From: Oscillospiraceae bacterium | Lineage (GTDB): Bacteria > Bacillota > Clostridia > Oscillospirales > Acutalibacteraceae | Reading direction: 5' to 3' | DNA: 45,497 nt | Assembly (NCBI GenBank): GCA_015065685.1 | Contig: SVPU01000012.1 | Coordinates: 1-45,497 of the forward strand | Part shown: piece after piece, positions 1 through 7,308 of the stretch | Layout of the letters: each line of letters begins with the position of its first letter | How positions within the stretch are numbered: the first letter of the stretch is position 1 | Program-made: the position numbers and the translations under genes | Notes under the pieces: model-generated | Databases searched by the model: none | Seen by the model: only the letters and a program-made list of their open reading frames with translations | What the model was told of the DNA's origin: nothing

Positions 1-120
1 CCACTGATCGACTGACGGTGGCTCACCACCACACACTAAATTAGAAAGCTCAAGATATTTTGTGAGAGTTCGAAGTCATACGCAAAACGGCCGAAAATAT
101 CTTTTTTATAGTCCTTACAC
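1..120. other. Unassigned left end of the window
   Basis: No gene can be supported here. A short hairpin (GGTGG-CTCA-CCACC, 17-30) is visible and all forward frames close quickly. The stretch is followed by a strong terminator at 121-153, so it may be the 3' end of a transcript, coding or non-coding, that starts outside the window. Confidence 0.3.
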
Positions 121-153
121 AAAAATCCTTGTTCTTTTGAACAAGGATTTTTT
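121..153 (+). terminator. Rho-independent terminator of a transcript entering from the left
   Basis: A perfect 14-bp stem (121-134 with 139-152) has a TTTT loop and runs into a T tract. It is symmetrical enough to work in both directions. No gene in the window ends into it on the plus strand. Confidence 0.7.
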
Positions 154-165
154 ATTGTATAATGA

Positions 166-202
166 AAAATGCCGTTTCTGCAAACTGCAGAAACGGCATT
201 TT
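166..202 (-). terminator. Terminator of the GH65-pgmB transcript
   Basis: A perfect 17-bp stem (166-182 with 186-202) with a 3-nt loop ends in A/T tracts on both sides. It lies just past the stop of the small lipopeptide on the minus strand and is the likely end of the GH65-pgmB-lipopeptide transcript. Confidence 0.75.
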
Positions 203-217
203 ATTTAGCATCATAAA

Positions 218-313
218 TTAATTTATTTTTTCAATGGTAATCCAACAACCGCCACAAGCAACCATAAAGAATGCCATAATAAGAACAAGAATAAGTGCAA
301 ATATCTTTTTAAT
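218..313 (-). CDS. Putative 31-residue lipopeptide with an ATT start
   Basis: A short frame on the minus strand, preceded by GGAGG five bases before an ATT codon. Read with Met first, it begins MKKIFALILVLIMAF and continues to a lipobox-like MVAC at residues 17-20, then GGCWITIEKIN and a stop. This is a complete miniature lipoprotein: charged N terminus, hydrophobic core, cysteine and a short polar tail. No ATG, GTG or TTG is available at the ribosome-site spacing; the first in-frame ATG is codon 13 and would destroy the signal sequence. ATT is a known but rare start codon (as in infC). It could instead be a mutated, non-translated gene or a sequencing error. It lies downstream of pgmB and upstream of the terminator at 166-202. 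Function unknown. Confidence 0.45.
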   Translation of the reverse strand: MKKIFALILVLIMAFFMVACGGCWITIEKIN

Positions 314-335
314 GGTGTCCTCCGCTTAAATTTAT

Positions 336-989
336 TTAACCTAATAATACTTGTAACTTTGAAAGATTGAGTTCGGATGTTGCTCTAAGGGGGATATCGG
401 GAGTTTCCCCTACCACGCCAATACCTACCGAGCGCATACCAGCGGCACGAATTGCTTCGATACCTGCGGCGGCATCCTCGATGCCGACACATTCACTAGA
501 AGGCAACCCCAAAGCCTCGGCGCAAGTGAGAAATACATCTGGCGCGGGTTTACTGTTCGGCACTTTCGCCGCATCGGCTACATAGTCGAACAAATCCGCT
601 ATTCCGAGATTTTTTAAAATTTCGGGAGCGTTTCGGCTTGCAGAGGCCACCGCCATACGAATACCTGCGGCGCGGCAATCGGACAAAAACTCTGATACGC
701 CCGGCAAGATGTCATCGGCGGTTACCTGACTAATCATCTCAACATAGCGAGTATTTTTCTTATTTGCCAACGCATTTTTTTCATCCTCTGTAAATGAATC
801 CAATACTCCGTTAATCTCTAAAATGATTTCGAGAGACCTAATACGGCTGACACCTTTTAGGCGCTCGTTGTCAACCTCATTAAAATGCCAACCGCGCTCA
901 TCGCACAATTCTTTCCAAGCGGCGAAATGATACTTGGCAGTATCGGTCAACACCCCGTCCAAGTCAAACAAAAAAGCCTTTATATGCAT
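336..989 (-). CDS. pgmB: Beta-phosphoglucomutase (HAD superfamily)
   Basis: Converts beta-glucose 1-phosphate to glucose 6-phosphate in the cytoplasm. The N terminus FLFDLDGVLTDT is the HAD motif I of this family, with nucleophile Asp9 and acid/base Asp11; VASASRN (motif II), KPAPDVF (motif III Lys) and GIEDAAAGIEA (motif IV acidic residues) follow in order. The 217-aa length is normal for the family. I start at ATG 989, with GAGG six bases upstream; a GTG at 1001 would also be in frame but has no ribosome site. It begins 8 bases after the stop of the GH65 gene, so the two are co-transcribed and probably coupled: the phosphorylase makes beta-glucose 1-phosphate and this enzyme feeds it into glycolysis. 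Confidence is high because the partner gene supports the substrate. Confidence 0.93.
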   Translation of the reverse strand: MHIKAFLFDLDGVLTDTAKYHFAAWKELCDERGWHFNEVDNERLKGVSRIRSLEIILEINGVLDSFTEDEKNALANKKNTRYVEMISQVTADDILPGVSEFLSDCRAAGIRMAVASASRNAPEILKNLGIADLFDYVADAAKVPNSKPAPDVFLTCAEALGLPSSECVGIEDAAAGIEAIRAAGMRSVGIGVVGETPDIPLRATSELNLSKLQVLLG

Positions 990-997
990 ATTATTCC

Positions 998-3265
998 TCA
1001 CATTTTCACTGTTATAGTTGAATTTTCATCGCTGAGGACTGTGTCATTACCTGCAATACATACGGGCAAACTGCCACCTTGTACCGCAACAGTCACGTCG
1101 GTTTTTGTAACCTTTACTTCAATATTCACGCCGCGGTAAACCAAGTGATAGGTCATACCGTTCCACTCTTTTGGAAGTTTGGGGTCAACAGTCAACTTGC
1201 CGTCGGTAAAAGAAGCGCCGCCAAATCCAAACACTGCTACTTGCCATGTGCCGCCGAAGTTGGCGAAATGCAAACCGCTGATGGTGTTGAGTTTGAGGTC
1301 GGCAATATCTAAGTAAGCACAATTTTTGAAGTATTCATACGCTTGTTCATCTTTACCGATACGTGCACCCAACCACGCATAAGGCGCATAACTAAGTGAA
1401 CTATCGTGCGCTGTGCGGGGTTCGTAGAAATCATAAGCGGCGATTTTTTCAGCTTCGCTGAATTTTTCAGGTAACAAACACATAAGCGTTGCAACATCGG
1501 ATTGCTTGGTAACCTGGTAGAAAGGTAACCATTCGTGATTCATTGTAGAGTCAACAATACGTTTTGCAGTTGGCTTTGCCTTTTTCATATCTAAGAAACG
1601 GCGGTTGAAATAATTGGAGTCTTCCGCAATAAGTTTACGTTTTTCATCATAGCAAATATATAGACCGTCTGCGATTGCAAGCCATTTTTCAGTTTCGGCA
1701 AAACTGAAATTAGTCTTAGTACACAACTTTGCAAATTTTTCGGGCGCCTCAGTTTCCATTTTGGTGAGTATTTCTTTGGCGGTGCGCAAATTGAGCGCCG
1801 CCATTGTGTTTGTATATGCATTGTCGTTAACGTAAAAATCATACTCATTAGGACCGCGCACTGTATTTATGTGCCAATAGCCATCCCACTCGCTATAATC
1901 TGCGCGGCTTGCCCAGAAACGAGCAGTTTCCATTAAAACTTCGGCACCCATTTCGAACATAAACTCAGAATCTTGTGTTGCCAAGAAATATTGGCGAATT
2001 GCATAGGCAATATCGGAGATAATGTGGATAGAATAGTATCCTCCGCCACCGATTGGAGTCTGTTCGCGGCACTTTTCGCATGCTTGCCAAGGATACATAG
2101 CACCTTCAAACCAATTGTATTTTGCATATCTGCGGGCAACATCTAATCCGTGGTAGCGCCAAGCGAGCATACGGCGTGATGATTCGGGGTCGGTAAATGT
2201 GAAGAACGGTAATTGGAATATTTCATTATCCCAGAACACGCATCCCTCATACTGTTCACCGGCTAAGCCTCGAGCACCAATGCTCACGCGGTCGGTATGG
2301 GTGGGGCAAACACACATAAGTTCAAATAAATCGAATCGTAAGGCGGTTTGGTCATCGGTGTTGCTATCCACCTCGATGTCACAATTTGCCCAACGCTCTG
2401 CCCAACGATTCTTGTGAGCGGCATCAATTTCATCCCAATTTATTTCTGATGTTAAAAACTCATCAATTTTTTGTGCTGAATCTGTACCGTCATTATCGGT
2501 ATAAACAGCAACAATTTTGCGAAGTTCAACCTTATCGCCTGTTTTTAATTTGAGATTCCACTCGCGACCGCTAACGAAATCATTGGTATACACACTTCCA
2601 TCTACGGCAACACCGTTTACTGTAAGCACAGTTTGCCCGGCGGCGAAAATATGATTGTCATCTTCGCTGTCTATTAATGTGACTATACTGTCAGTACCGA
2701 TTTCTCGGCTTAAAATATGGTTAAGACCTGGTTGCACGGGGTCGGGTTCGCGGCTTATGAGGTTTAAGTTGTGCACATCACTGTCTATAAGCGCGCGGAA
2801 AGTAAGTTCCATATCTTTGTCTGCAACAAGAGTGGCATCTTGGCGAACACGGTGAACGTCTACCATATCTGCAAATCGGGATAAGGTGATATCAAGACAG
2901 TCATCATAACGATAACAACGGGTATATACTGCGCCCTGCATATCAAGTTCGCGTCTGTAATTGGTTATATTGTCAACACCATTAATTTGTTTTCCGTCAA
3001 CAATAATATGTAAACGCAAAATATTCATAATGTTGCACAAATCGCGGCGTTTGTCTTCGAAAAGTCTGCCACCAAGTTCGCTGTTACTGCGCACACCTGC
3101 AAGATATATTCCGCCGTTACCTGCTTCACTGGCGGTATCTTCTTCATAAAAACCACGGATACCGAAATAACCGTTTCCGACGGTGAACAAAGCGTTTTGA
3201 CTTTGTCTTTTCTTTCCGGTTTCGTGATTTAAAGAATAAATCGACCAATTTGTATATTCCATCAT
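998..3265 (-). CDS. GH65 disaccharide phosphorylase (maltose/kojibiose/trehalose/nigerose type)
   Basis: Inverting phosphorylase that splits an alpha-linked glucose disaccharide with phosphate to give glucose and beta-glucose 1-phosphate. The N-terminal beta-sandwich opens with NALFTVGNGYFGIRGFYEE (24-42); the (alpha/alpha)6 barrel has FWDNEIFQLPFF, and the general acid is Glu474 in RGPNEYDFY. HDSSLSYAPYAWLG near residue 625 is the phosphate-binding loop. At 755 aa it is full length. No signal peptide, so it acts on imported sugar. GPNEY rather than GPDEY at the catalytic loop is seen in some maltose and nigerose phosphorylases, but substrate cannot be fixed from sequence alone. AGGAGG lies 4 bases before the first ATG and 7 before a second one at 3262, so the second Met may be the true start. 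The gene is followed directly by pgmB. Confidence 0.9.
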   Translation of the reverse strand: MMEYTNWSIYSLNHETGKKRQSQNALFTVGNGYFGIRGFYEEDTASEAGNGGIYLAGVRSNSELGGRLFEDKRRDLCNIMNILRLHIIVDGKQINGVDNITNYRRELDMQGAVYTRCYRYDDCLDITLSRFADMVDVHRVRQDATLVADKDMELTFRALIDSDVHNLNLISREPDPVQPGLNHILSREIGTDSIVTLIDSEDDNHIFAAGQTVLTVNGVAVDGSVYTNDFVSGREWNLKLKTGDKVELRKIVAVYTDNDGTDSAQKIDEFLTSEINWDEIDAAHKNRWAERWANCDIEVDSNTDDQTALRFDLFELMCVCPTHTDRVSIGARGLAGEQYEGCVFWDNEIFQLPFFTFTDPESSRRMLAWRYHGLDVARRYAKYNWFEGAMYPWQACEKCREQTPIGGGGYYSIHIISDIAYAIRQYFLATQDSEFMFEMGAEVLMETARFWASRADYSEWDGYWHINTVRGPNEYDFYVNDNAYTNTMAALNLRTAKEILTKMETEAPEKFAKLCTKTNFSFAETEKWLAIADGLYICYDEKRKLIAEDSNYFNRRFLDMKKAKPTAKRIVDSTMNHEWLPFYQVTKQSDVATLMCLLPEKFSEAEKIAAYDFYEPRTAHDSSLSYAPYAWLGARIGKDEQAYEYFKNCAYLDIADLKLNTISGLHFANFGGTWQVAVFGFGGASFTDGKLTVDPKLPKEWNGMTYHLVYRGVNIEVKVTKTDVTVAVQGGSLPVCIAGNDTVLSDENSTITVKM

Positions 3266-3290
3266 ACTGCCTCCTAAATTTTGTTATTTT

Positions 3291-3319
3291 ATTTTAGCAT
3301 TTATGTATTATCAAGTCAA
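3291..3319 (-). promoter_or_regulatory. Sigma-A promoter of the GH65-pgmB operon
   Basis: Reading the minus strand, TTGACT (3319-3314) and TAAAAT (3296-3291) are separated by exactly 17 bases, about 25 bases before the GH65 start codon. No clear catabolite or repressor palindrome is visible beside it. Confidence 0.6.
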
Positions 3320-3374
3320 CCAAAATAAGTAGGCAAAGCGCCGATTTTTAGCCTTTTTTATCATATTAAAACAG

Positions 3375-3408
3375 AAAAAGCGGATATCCCGAAGGATATC
3401 CACTTTTC
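3375..3408 (-). terminator. Terminator of pckG
   Basis: Stem GGATATCC (3382-3389) with GGATATCC (3394-3401), CGAA loop, extended by AAAAG/CTTTT after one mismatch. On the minus strand it lies just past the pckG stop. Confidence 0.7.
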
Positions 3409-3412
3409 GAAT

Positions 3413-5197
3413 TTACATTTTAGCAAGATTTGCTTTAAGGTTAGCGAGTTGTTCTTTGAGCTCTTCGGGGAGTCTGTCGCCAAACTTCTTATAGTGCTCT
3501 TCAATCTCTTCAGCTTCCTTAGTCCAGATGTCCTTATCAACCTCGAGGATAGATTTGAGAACCTCAATATCCATATCCAAATCTGTAAGGTCAATGTCTT
3601 CAGGCTTCGGAACATAACCGATAGCGGTCTCAGTGGCGTCAGCCTTGCCTTCGCAACGGTCAATAATCCAGTTGAGAACTCTCATATTATCGCCAAAGCC
3701 GGGCCAAATGAAGTTGCCTTCATCATCGGTGCGGAACCAGTTAACATTGAAAATCTTGGGAGCCTTGTCGCCAAGCTTTTCACCCATTTCGAGCCAGTGC
3801 TTGAAATAGTCGCCCATGTGATAACCGCAGAAGGGGAGCATTGCCATAGGATCGCGGCGAACAACGCCAACAGCACCTGCGGCAGCAGCGGTGGTTTCAG
3901 AAGCCATTGCAGAGCCTACGAATACACCGTTAACCCAATCCTTTGATTGATATACAAGCGGAGCGCACTTAGCACGGCGGCCGCCGAAGATAATAGCAGA
4001 AATCGGAACGCCTGCGCCCTTGTCAAACTCTTCTGAAATGCAGGGGCAATTTGCAGCAGGAGCGGTAAATCTTGAGTTGGGATGAGCGGCGCAGGTAGAC
4101 TTATCAGCCTTGTTGAACTTAGCAGGATCCCAAGGATTACCCTTCCAATCGAGTGCGTTTTCGGGAAGATTCTTATTAAGGCCCTCCCACCAAACTGTGT
4201 TATCGTTAAGGTCTAACGCTACGTTTGTGAAGATTGTATCCTTCTTTGTGCTCTCGAGCGCATTAAAGTTAGAATGCTCGTTAGTGCCGGGGGCAACGCC
4301 GAAGAAGCCATTTTCGGGGTTGATAGCATAAAGTCTGCCATCGGGACCTATCTTCATCCAAGAAATATCATCGCCAACAGTCCAGATTTTATAACCCTTC
4401 TTGCGTAAATACTCGGGAGGAATAAGCATTGCGAGGTTGGTTTTACCGCAAGCAGAGGGGAATGCAGCTGCAACATACTTAACTTCGCCTTGAGGATTCT
4501 CAAGTCCCAAAATAAGCATATGCTCAGCCATCCAGCCTTCCTTCCAGCCTTGGTAAGAAGCGATACGAAGTGCGAAGCACTTTTTACCAAGCAATACGTT
4601 TCCGCCGTAGCCCGAGTTTACAGAGATGATTGTGTTATCTTCGGGGAAGTGGCAGATGTAACGATTTTCGGGGTCAACATCACAGCGTGAGTGAAGACCT
4701 CTTACCCAGTCATTGCTATCGCCCAAAACTTCGAGAACCTTGGGACTAACGCGTGTCATAATAAGCATATTAAGAACAACGTATACAGAGTCGGTAACTT
4801 CAATACCAATCTTAGCAATAGGTGAGCCGATAGGACCCATTGAATAAGGGATTACATACATTGTGCGGCCCTTATAGCTTCCCTTTGCGATTTTATAAAG
4901 CTTTTCATACATTTCATCGGGGTCGCACCAGTTGTTGGTGGGGCCTGCGTTTTCTTTTGTTTTTGAACAGATAAATGTACGGTCCTCAACACGTGCAACA
5001 TCGTTGGGATTTGTGCGGTGCAAATAGCAACCGGGGAGCACGTCCTGATTAAGCTTTGTGAGCTCGCCAAGCTTAACAGCTTCTTCTCTCAAAGCTTCTC
5101 TTTGCTCGTCGCTTCCGTCAATCCAAACAACCTTGTCAGGAGTGAGGAGTTCTTTCATTTCATCTAACCATTTAATAACGGTTTTGTTGTTAGTCAT
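3413..5197 (-). CDS. pckG: Phosphoenolpyruvate carboxykinase (GTP)
   Basis: Interconverts oxaloacetate + GTP and PEP + CO2 + GDP. In many anaerobic Clostridia it may also run toward oxaloacetate. The P-loop FPSACGKTN (246-254) with the reactive cysteine Cys250 is diagnostic of the GTP class, as opposed to the ATP class. Other family motifs are YVIPYSMGP (114-122), VNSGYGGN (193-200), WTVGDDISWM for metal/substrate binding and FGGRRAK for the GTP site. The 594-aa length is normal. AAGGAG lies 8 bases before the ATG. The gene is monocistronic, with its own promoter at 5235-5263 and terminator at 3375-3408. Nothing unusual. Confidence 0.97.
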   Translation of the reverse strand: MTNNKTVIKWLDEMKELLTPDKVVWIDGSDEQREALREEAVKLGELTKLNQDVLPGCYLHRTNPNDVARVEDRTFICSKTKENAGPTNNWCDPDEMYEKLYKIAKGSYKGRTMYVIPYSMGPIGSPIAKIGIEVTDSVYVVLNMLIMTRVSPKVLEVLGDSNDWVRGLHSRCDVDPENRYICHFPEDNTIISVNSGYGGNVLLGKKCFALRIASYQGWKEGWMAEHMLILGLENPQGEVKYVAAAFPSACGKTNLAMLIPPEYLRKKGYKIWTVGDDISWMKIGPDGRLYAINPENGFFGVAPGTNEHSNFNALESTKKDTIFTNVALDLNDNTVWWEGLNKNLPENALDWKGNPWDPAKFNKADKSTCAAHPNSRFTAPAANCPCISEEFDKGAGVPISAIIFGGRRAKCAPLVYQSKDWVNGVFVGSAMASETTAAAAGAVGVVRRDPMAMLPFCGYHMGDYFKHWLEMGEKLGDKAPKIFNVNWFRTDDEGNFIWPGFGDNMRVLNWIIDRCEGKADATETAIGYVPKPEDIDLTDLDMDIEVLKSILEVDKDIWTKEAEEIEEHYKKFGDRLPEELKEQLANLKANLAKM

Positions 5198-5234
5198 TTT
5201 GGTTTCTCCTTTTGGTACAATTTTTTCCTTTTAC

Positions 5235-5263
5235 ATTATATATTACCGAAAAGAAAAAAGCAA
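5235..5263 (-). promoter_or_regulatory. Promoter of pckG
   Basis: On the minus strand TTGCTT (5263-5258), a 17-base spacer and a perfect TATAAT (5240-5235) lie about 40 bases upstream of the start codon. Confidence 0.6.
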
Positions 5264-5339
5264 TACACTTTGCAAAAAATTAACAATATTTTCTTAAAAT
5301 TTTAATGGGATAATATCATTTTTCGCAAAAAGGGGTGAG

Positions 5340-5367
5340 TTGATTTTTGCTTTATTTGTGGTATAAT
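5340..5367 (+). promoter_or_regulatory. Promoter of nadE
   Basis: TTGATT (5340-5345), a 16-base spacer and TATAAT (5362-5367), followed 29 bases later by the nadE start. Confidence 0.6.
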
Positions 5368-5396
5368 AAAAATATAAAATAAAAGGTGGCGGGAAA

Positions 5397-6131
5397 ATGT
5401 TTGATGCTGTTAAAATTAAAAATGAATGCGTTGCTTGGATAAGAGAGTTTTTCGAAAATAACGGAAAAGGCTGCAACGCCGTTATAGGTATATCGGGAGG
5501 AAAGGACAGCTCGGTGGCGGCGGCGCTTTGCGCTGAGGCATTGGGTGCTGACCGCGTTATTGGTGTTCTTATGCCGCAGGGCACGCAGCACGATATTGAT
5601 ATGGCATATATGCTTGTAAATCATCTAGGAATAAAGCATTATGAAATAAATGTTAAGGATGCCATAGATGGCGTATTAAATGCTTTCCCCGAGGACCTTG
5701 AGGTTTCGGAGCAATCAAAGGTTAATTTGCCGCCACGCATCAGAATGGCGGTGCTTTATGCGGTTAGTCAGTCGCTAAACGGTAGAGTGGTGAACACCTG
5801 CAATCTTTCAGAAGACTGGGTGGGGTATTCCACACGCTATGGTGATGCGGCGGGCGATTTTTCACCCATGGCAAACCTCACGGTTACAGAGGTGAAGGCG
5901 GTTGGCAGAGTACTTGGTCTTCCTGAGGAATTGGTGGAAAAGGTGCCGATTGACGGTCTTTGCGGCAAAACCGATGAGGAGAATTTGGGCTTTACCTATG
6001 CGGAGCTGGATGTATATATCCGCACGGGGAAAATAGATGACGCCGCTAAAAAAGAGTTAATTGACAGAAAGCATAAAATGAATTTGTTTAAATTACAGCT
6101 TATGCCAAGCTTTAAGCCATCAGAGGTATAA
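5397..6131 (+). CDS. nadE: NH3-dependent NAD(+) synthetase
   Basis: Last step of NAD synthesis: amidates deamido-NAD using ATP and free ammonia. The PP-loop SGGKDSS (33-39) marks the N-type ATP pyrophosphatase fold, and NLSEDWVGYSTRYGD, followed by an acidic stretch and PIDGLCGKTDEENLG, are NadE signatures. At 244 aa it has only the synthetase domain; the glutaminase (nitrilase) domain of the long form is absent, so it must use ammonia directly. ATG is preceded by AGGTGG. Single gene with its own promoter and a shared terminator (6147-6176). Confidence 0.95.
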   Translation: MFDAVKIKNECVAWIREFFENNGKGCNAVIGISGGKDSSVAAALCAEALGADRVIGVLMPQGTQHDIDMAYMLVNHLGIKHYEINVKDAIDGVLNAFPEDLEVSEQSKVNLPPRIRMAVLYAVSQSLNGRVVNTCNLSEDWVGYSTRYGDAAGDFSPMANLTVTEVKAVGRVLGLPEELVEKVPIDGLCGKTDEENLGFTYAELDVYIRTGKIDDAAKKELIDRKHKMNLFKLQLMPSFKPSEV

Positions 6132-6146
6132 TGAATTTTAAAATAA

Positions 6147-6176
6147 AAAAATCGGAGTGATTTCACTCCGATTTTT
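6147..6176. terminator. Bidirectional terminator between nadE and the C39-like gene
   Basis: Perfect 14-bp stem (6147-6160 with 6163-6176) and a TT loop, A-rich on the left and T-rich on the right, between two convergent genes; it can stop both. Confidence 0.8.
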
Positions 6177-6182
6177 GTTTTG

Positions 6183-6551
6183 TTATATTTCTTCAATTTC
6201 CCAATAATAACGGCGGTTGGAGGGTGGAAAATCTTCTAACACACCATATTCGGGGTCAAAAAATGTGCCCTTGAAATAAAGCGACCAATGCCAACAGTGA
6301 GGCGTTTCAAGACTCAAAACGCAAATATCGGGCAGGTCTTCTTTTTTTTGCACCTCTTTGCGTTCTTTTTTGAAATTCACACCGCAATGCGTTAGAGCAT
6401 CAAGCATCTGCTTTAGGGTGGTTTCTCTCTCGGTTCCAACCAGCCGCACAATCTCGGCAACGCTCTTTCCCGTGAGCATAGCGAGAACTGCTTGTCCGCA
6501 CTGAAGCGGGGTGGGCTCATAAATATGAGTTACATTTTTTACTAACGGCAT
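6183..6551 (-). CDS. Small C39-like papain-fold protein
   Basis: A 122-aa protein with the layout of a minimal C39-type cysteine peptidase: Cys18 in PLQCGQAVLAML at the start of a helix, His88 in HCWHWSLYF and Asp99 in FFDPEYG. These fit a Cys-His-Asp catalytic triad. There is no transporter part, signal peptide or membrane segment, so it is not a bacteriocin ABC exporter. I chose ATG 6551, five bases after the nif3 stop; a TTG 39 bases further up is in frame but would overlap nif3 and has no ribosome site. It ends the nrdR-gltX-glnS-nif3 transcript. Cytoplasmic peptidase, deamidase or transglutaminase-like activity are all possible; substrate unknown. Confidence 0.6.
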   Translation of the reverse strand: MPLVKNVTHIYEPTPLQCGQAVLAMLTGKSVAEIVRLVGTERETTLKQMLDALTHCGVNFKKERKEVQKKEDLPDICVLSLETPHCWHWSLYFKGTFFDPEYGVLEDFPPSNRRYYWEIEEI

Positions 6552-6555
6552 AACT

Positions 6556-7302
6556 TTAAATATACTTAATATTGGTTGTGTGACTCTCAATGAATTCTAT
6601 ATTCGGGAATTCTGCGGAGAGTTTTGCCTTTAAAGGGGACACCACAACATCCTCGGTGTTAAAATGACCGCAATCAAAGAGAGAAACGCCATTATCAAAG
6701 GCGGTTAGGAATTGATGATGCTTGATATCGGCAGTAACAAGTGCATCGAAGCCGCCATTTATAGCCTCGGCGATGAAATCGCCACCGCTACCCGAGCACA
6801 CCAAAACATTTTTGATAGTCTTTTTGCCATCAACAAATTTCACAACGCCGCCAAGCTTTGCTTTGAGCTGCAAAGCAAATTCTTGGGCACCGATGGGTGA
6901 AATTTCGCCGCATTGCAGAATATAGCCATCGCTTGCGGTGTGGGTTTTAACTTTTTCAAGCCCTATTTTCTCACAAAGGCAGCTGTTAACGCCGCCGATT
7001 GCCATATCGAGATTTGTGTGCATTGATATAACCGCAATGCCTCTTCTTATAAGCTCGAAAACGATACTTTCATCGGTTACACGCTTAAGGGGTGAAAAGA
7101 TAACGGGGTGGTGGGTGATTATAAGCTCGCAGGATTTTTCTGCCGCTTCGCTCAGGGTTTCCATTGTGCAGTCAAGCGCAACAAGTACGCGTTTTACATC
7201 TGCATTTTTGTTGCCCACAAGAAGCCCAACATTATCAAATTCACAAGCGGTATTTACAGGGCAAAATGAATCTAAAAATGCTAAAATTTCTTTAATTTTC
7301 AT
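6556..7302 (-). CDS. Nif3-like dinuclear metal-binding protein (DUF34/NIF3)
   Basis: Member of the widely conserved NIF3 family, often labelled GTP cyclohydrolase I type 2 although the cellular role is unsettled. The metal ligands are visible: LIITHHPVIFSP (His pair), SMHTNLDMAIGGVN, and near the C terminus CGHFNTEDVVV. The family forms a toroidal hexamer with two metal ions per subunit. Length 248 aa is that of the short form without the inserted PII-like domain. The start lies 6 bases after the glnS stop, so it is translated from the same transcript. Confidence 0.88.
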   Translation of the reverse strand: MKIKEILAFLDSFCPVNTACEFDNVGLLVGNKNADVKRVLVALDCTMETLSEAAEKSCELIITHHPVIFSPLKRVTDESIVFELIRRGIAVISMHTNLDMAIGGVNSCLCEKIGLEKVKTHTASDGYILQCGEISPIGAQEFALQLKAKLGGVVKFVDGKKTIKNVLVCSGSGGDFIAEAINGGFDALVTADIKHHQFLTAFDNGVSLFDCGHFNTEDVVVSPLKAKLSAEFPNIEFIESHTTNIKYI

Positions 7303-7308
7303 AATTTA

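Noticed and set aside
3-44. 3' end of a coding region (open frame ending LTVAHHHTLN)
   Set aside because: Only 13 codons are visible, the composition is not informative, and a frame this short is expected by chance.
5198-5396. Riboswitch before nadE or pckG
   Set aside because: The 5' leaders are too short and hold only promoters and ribosome sites.
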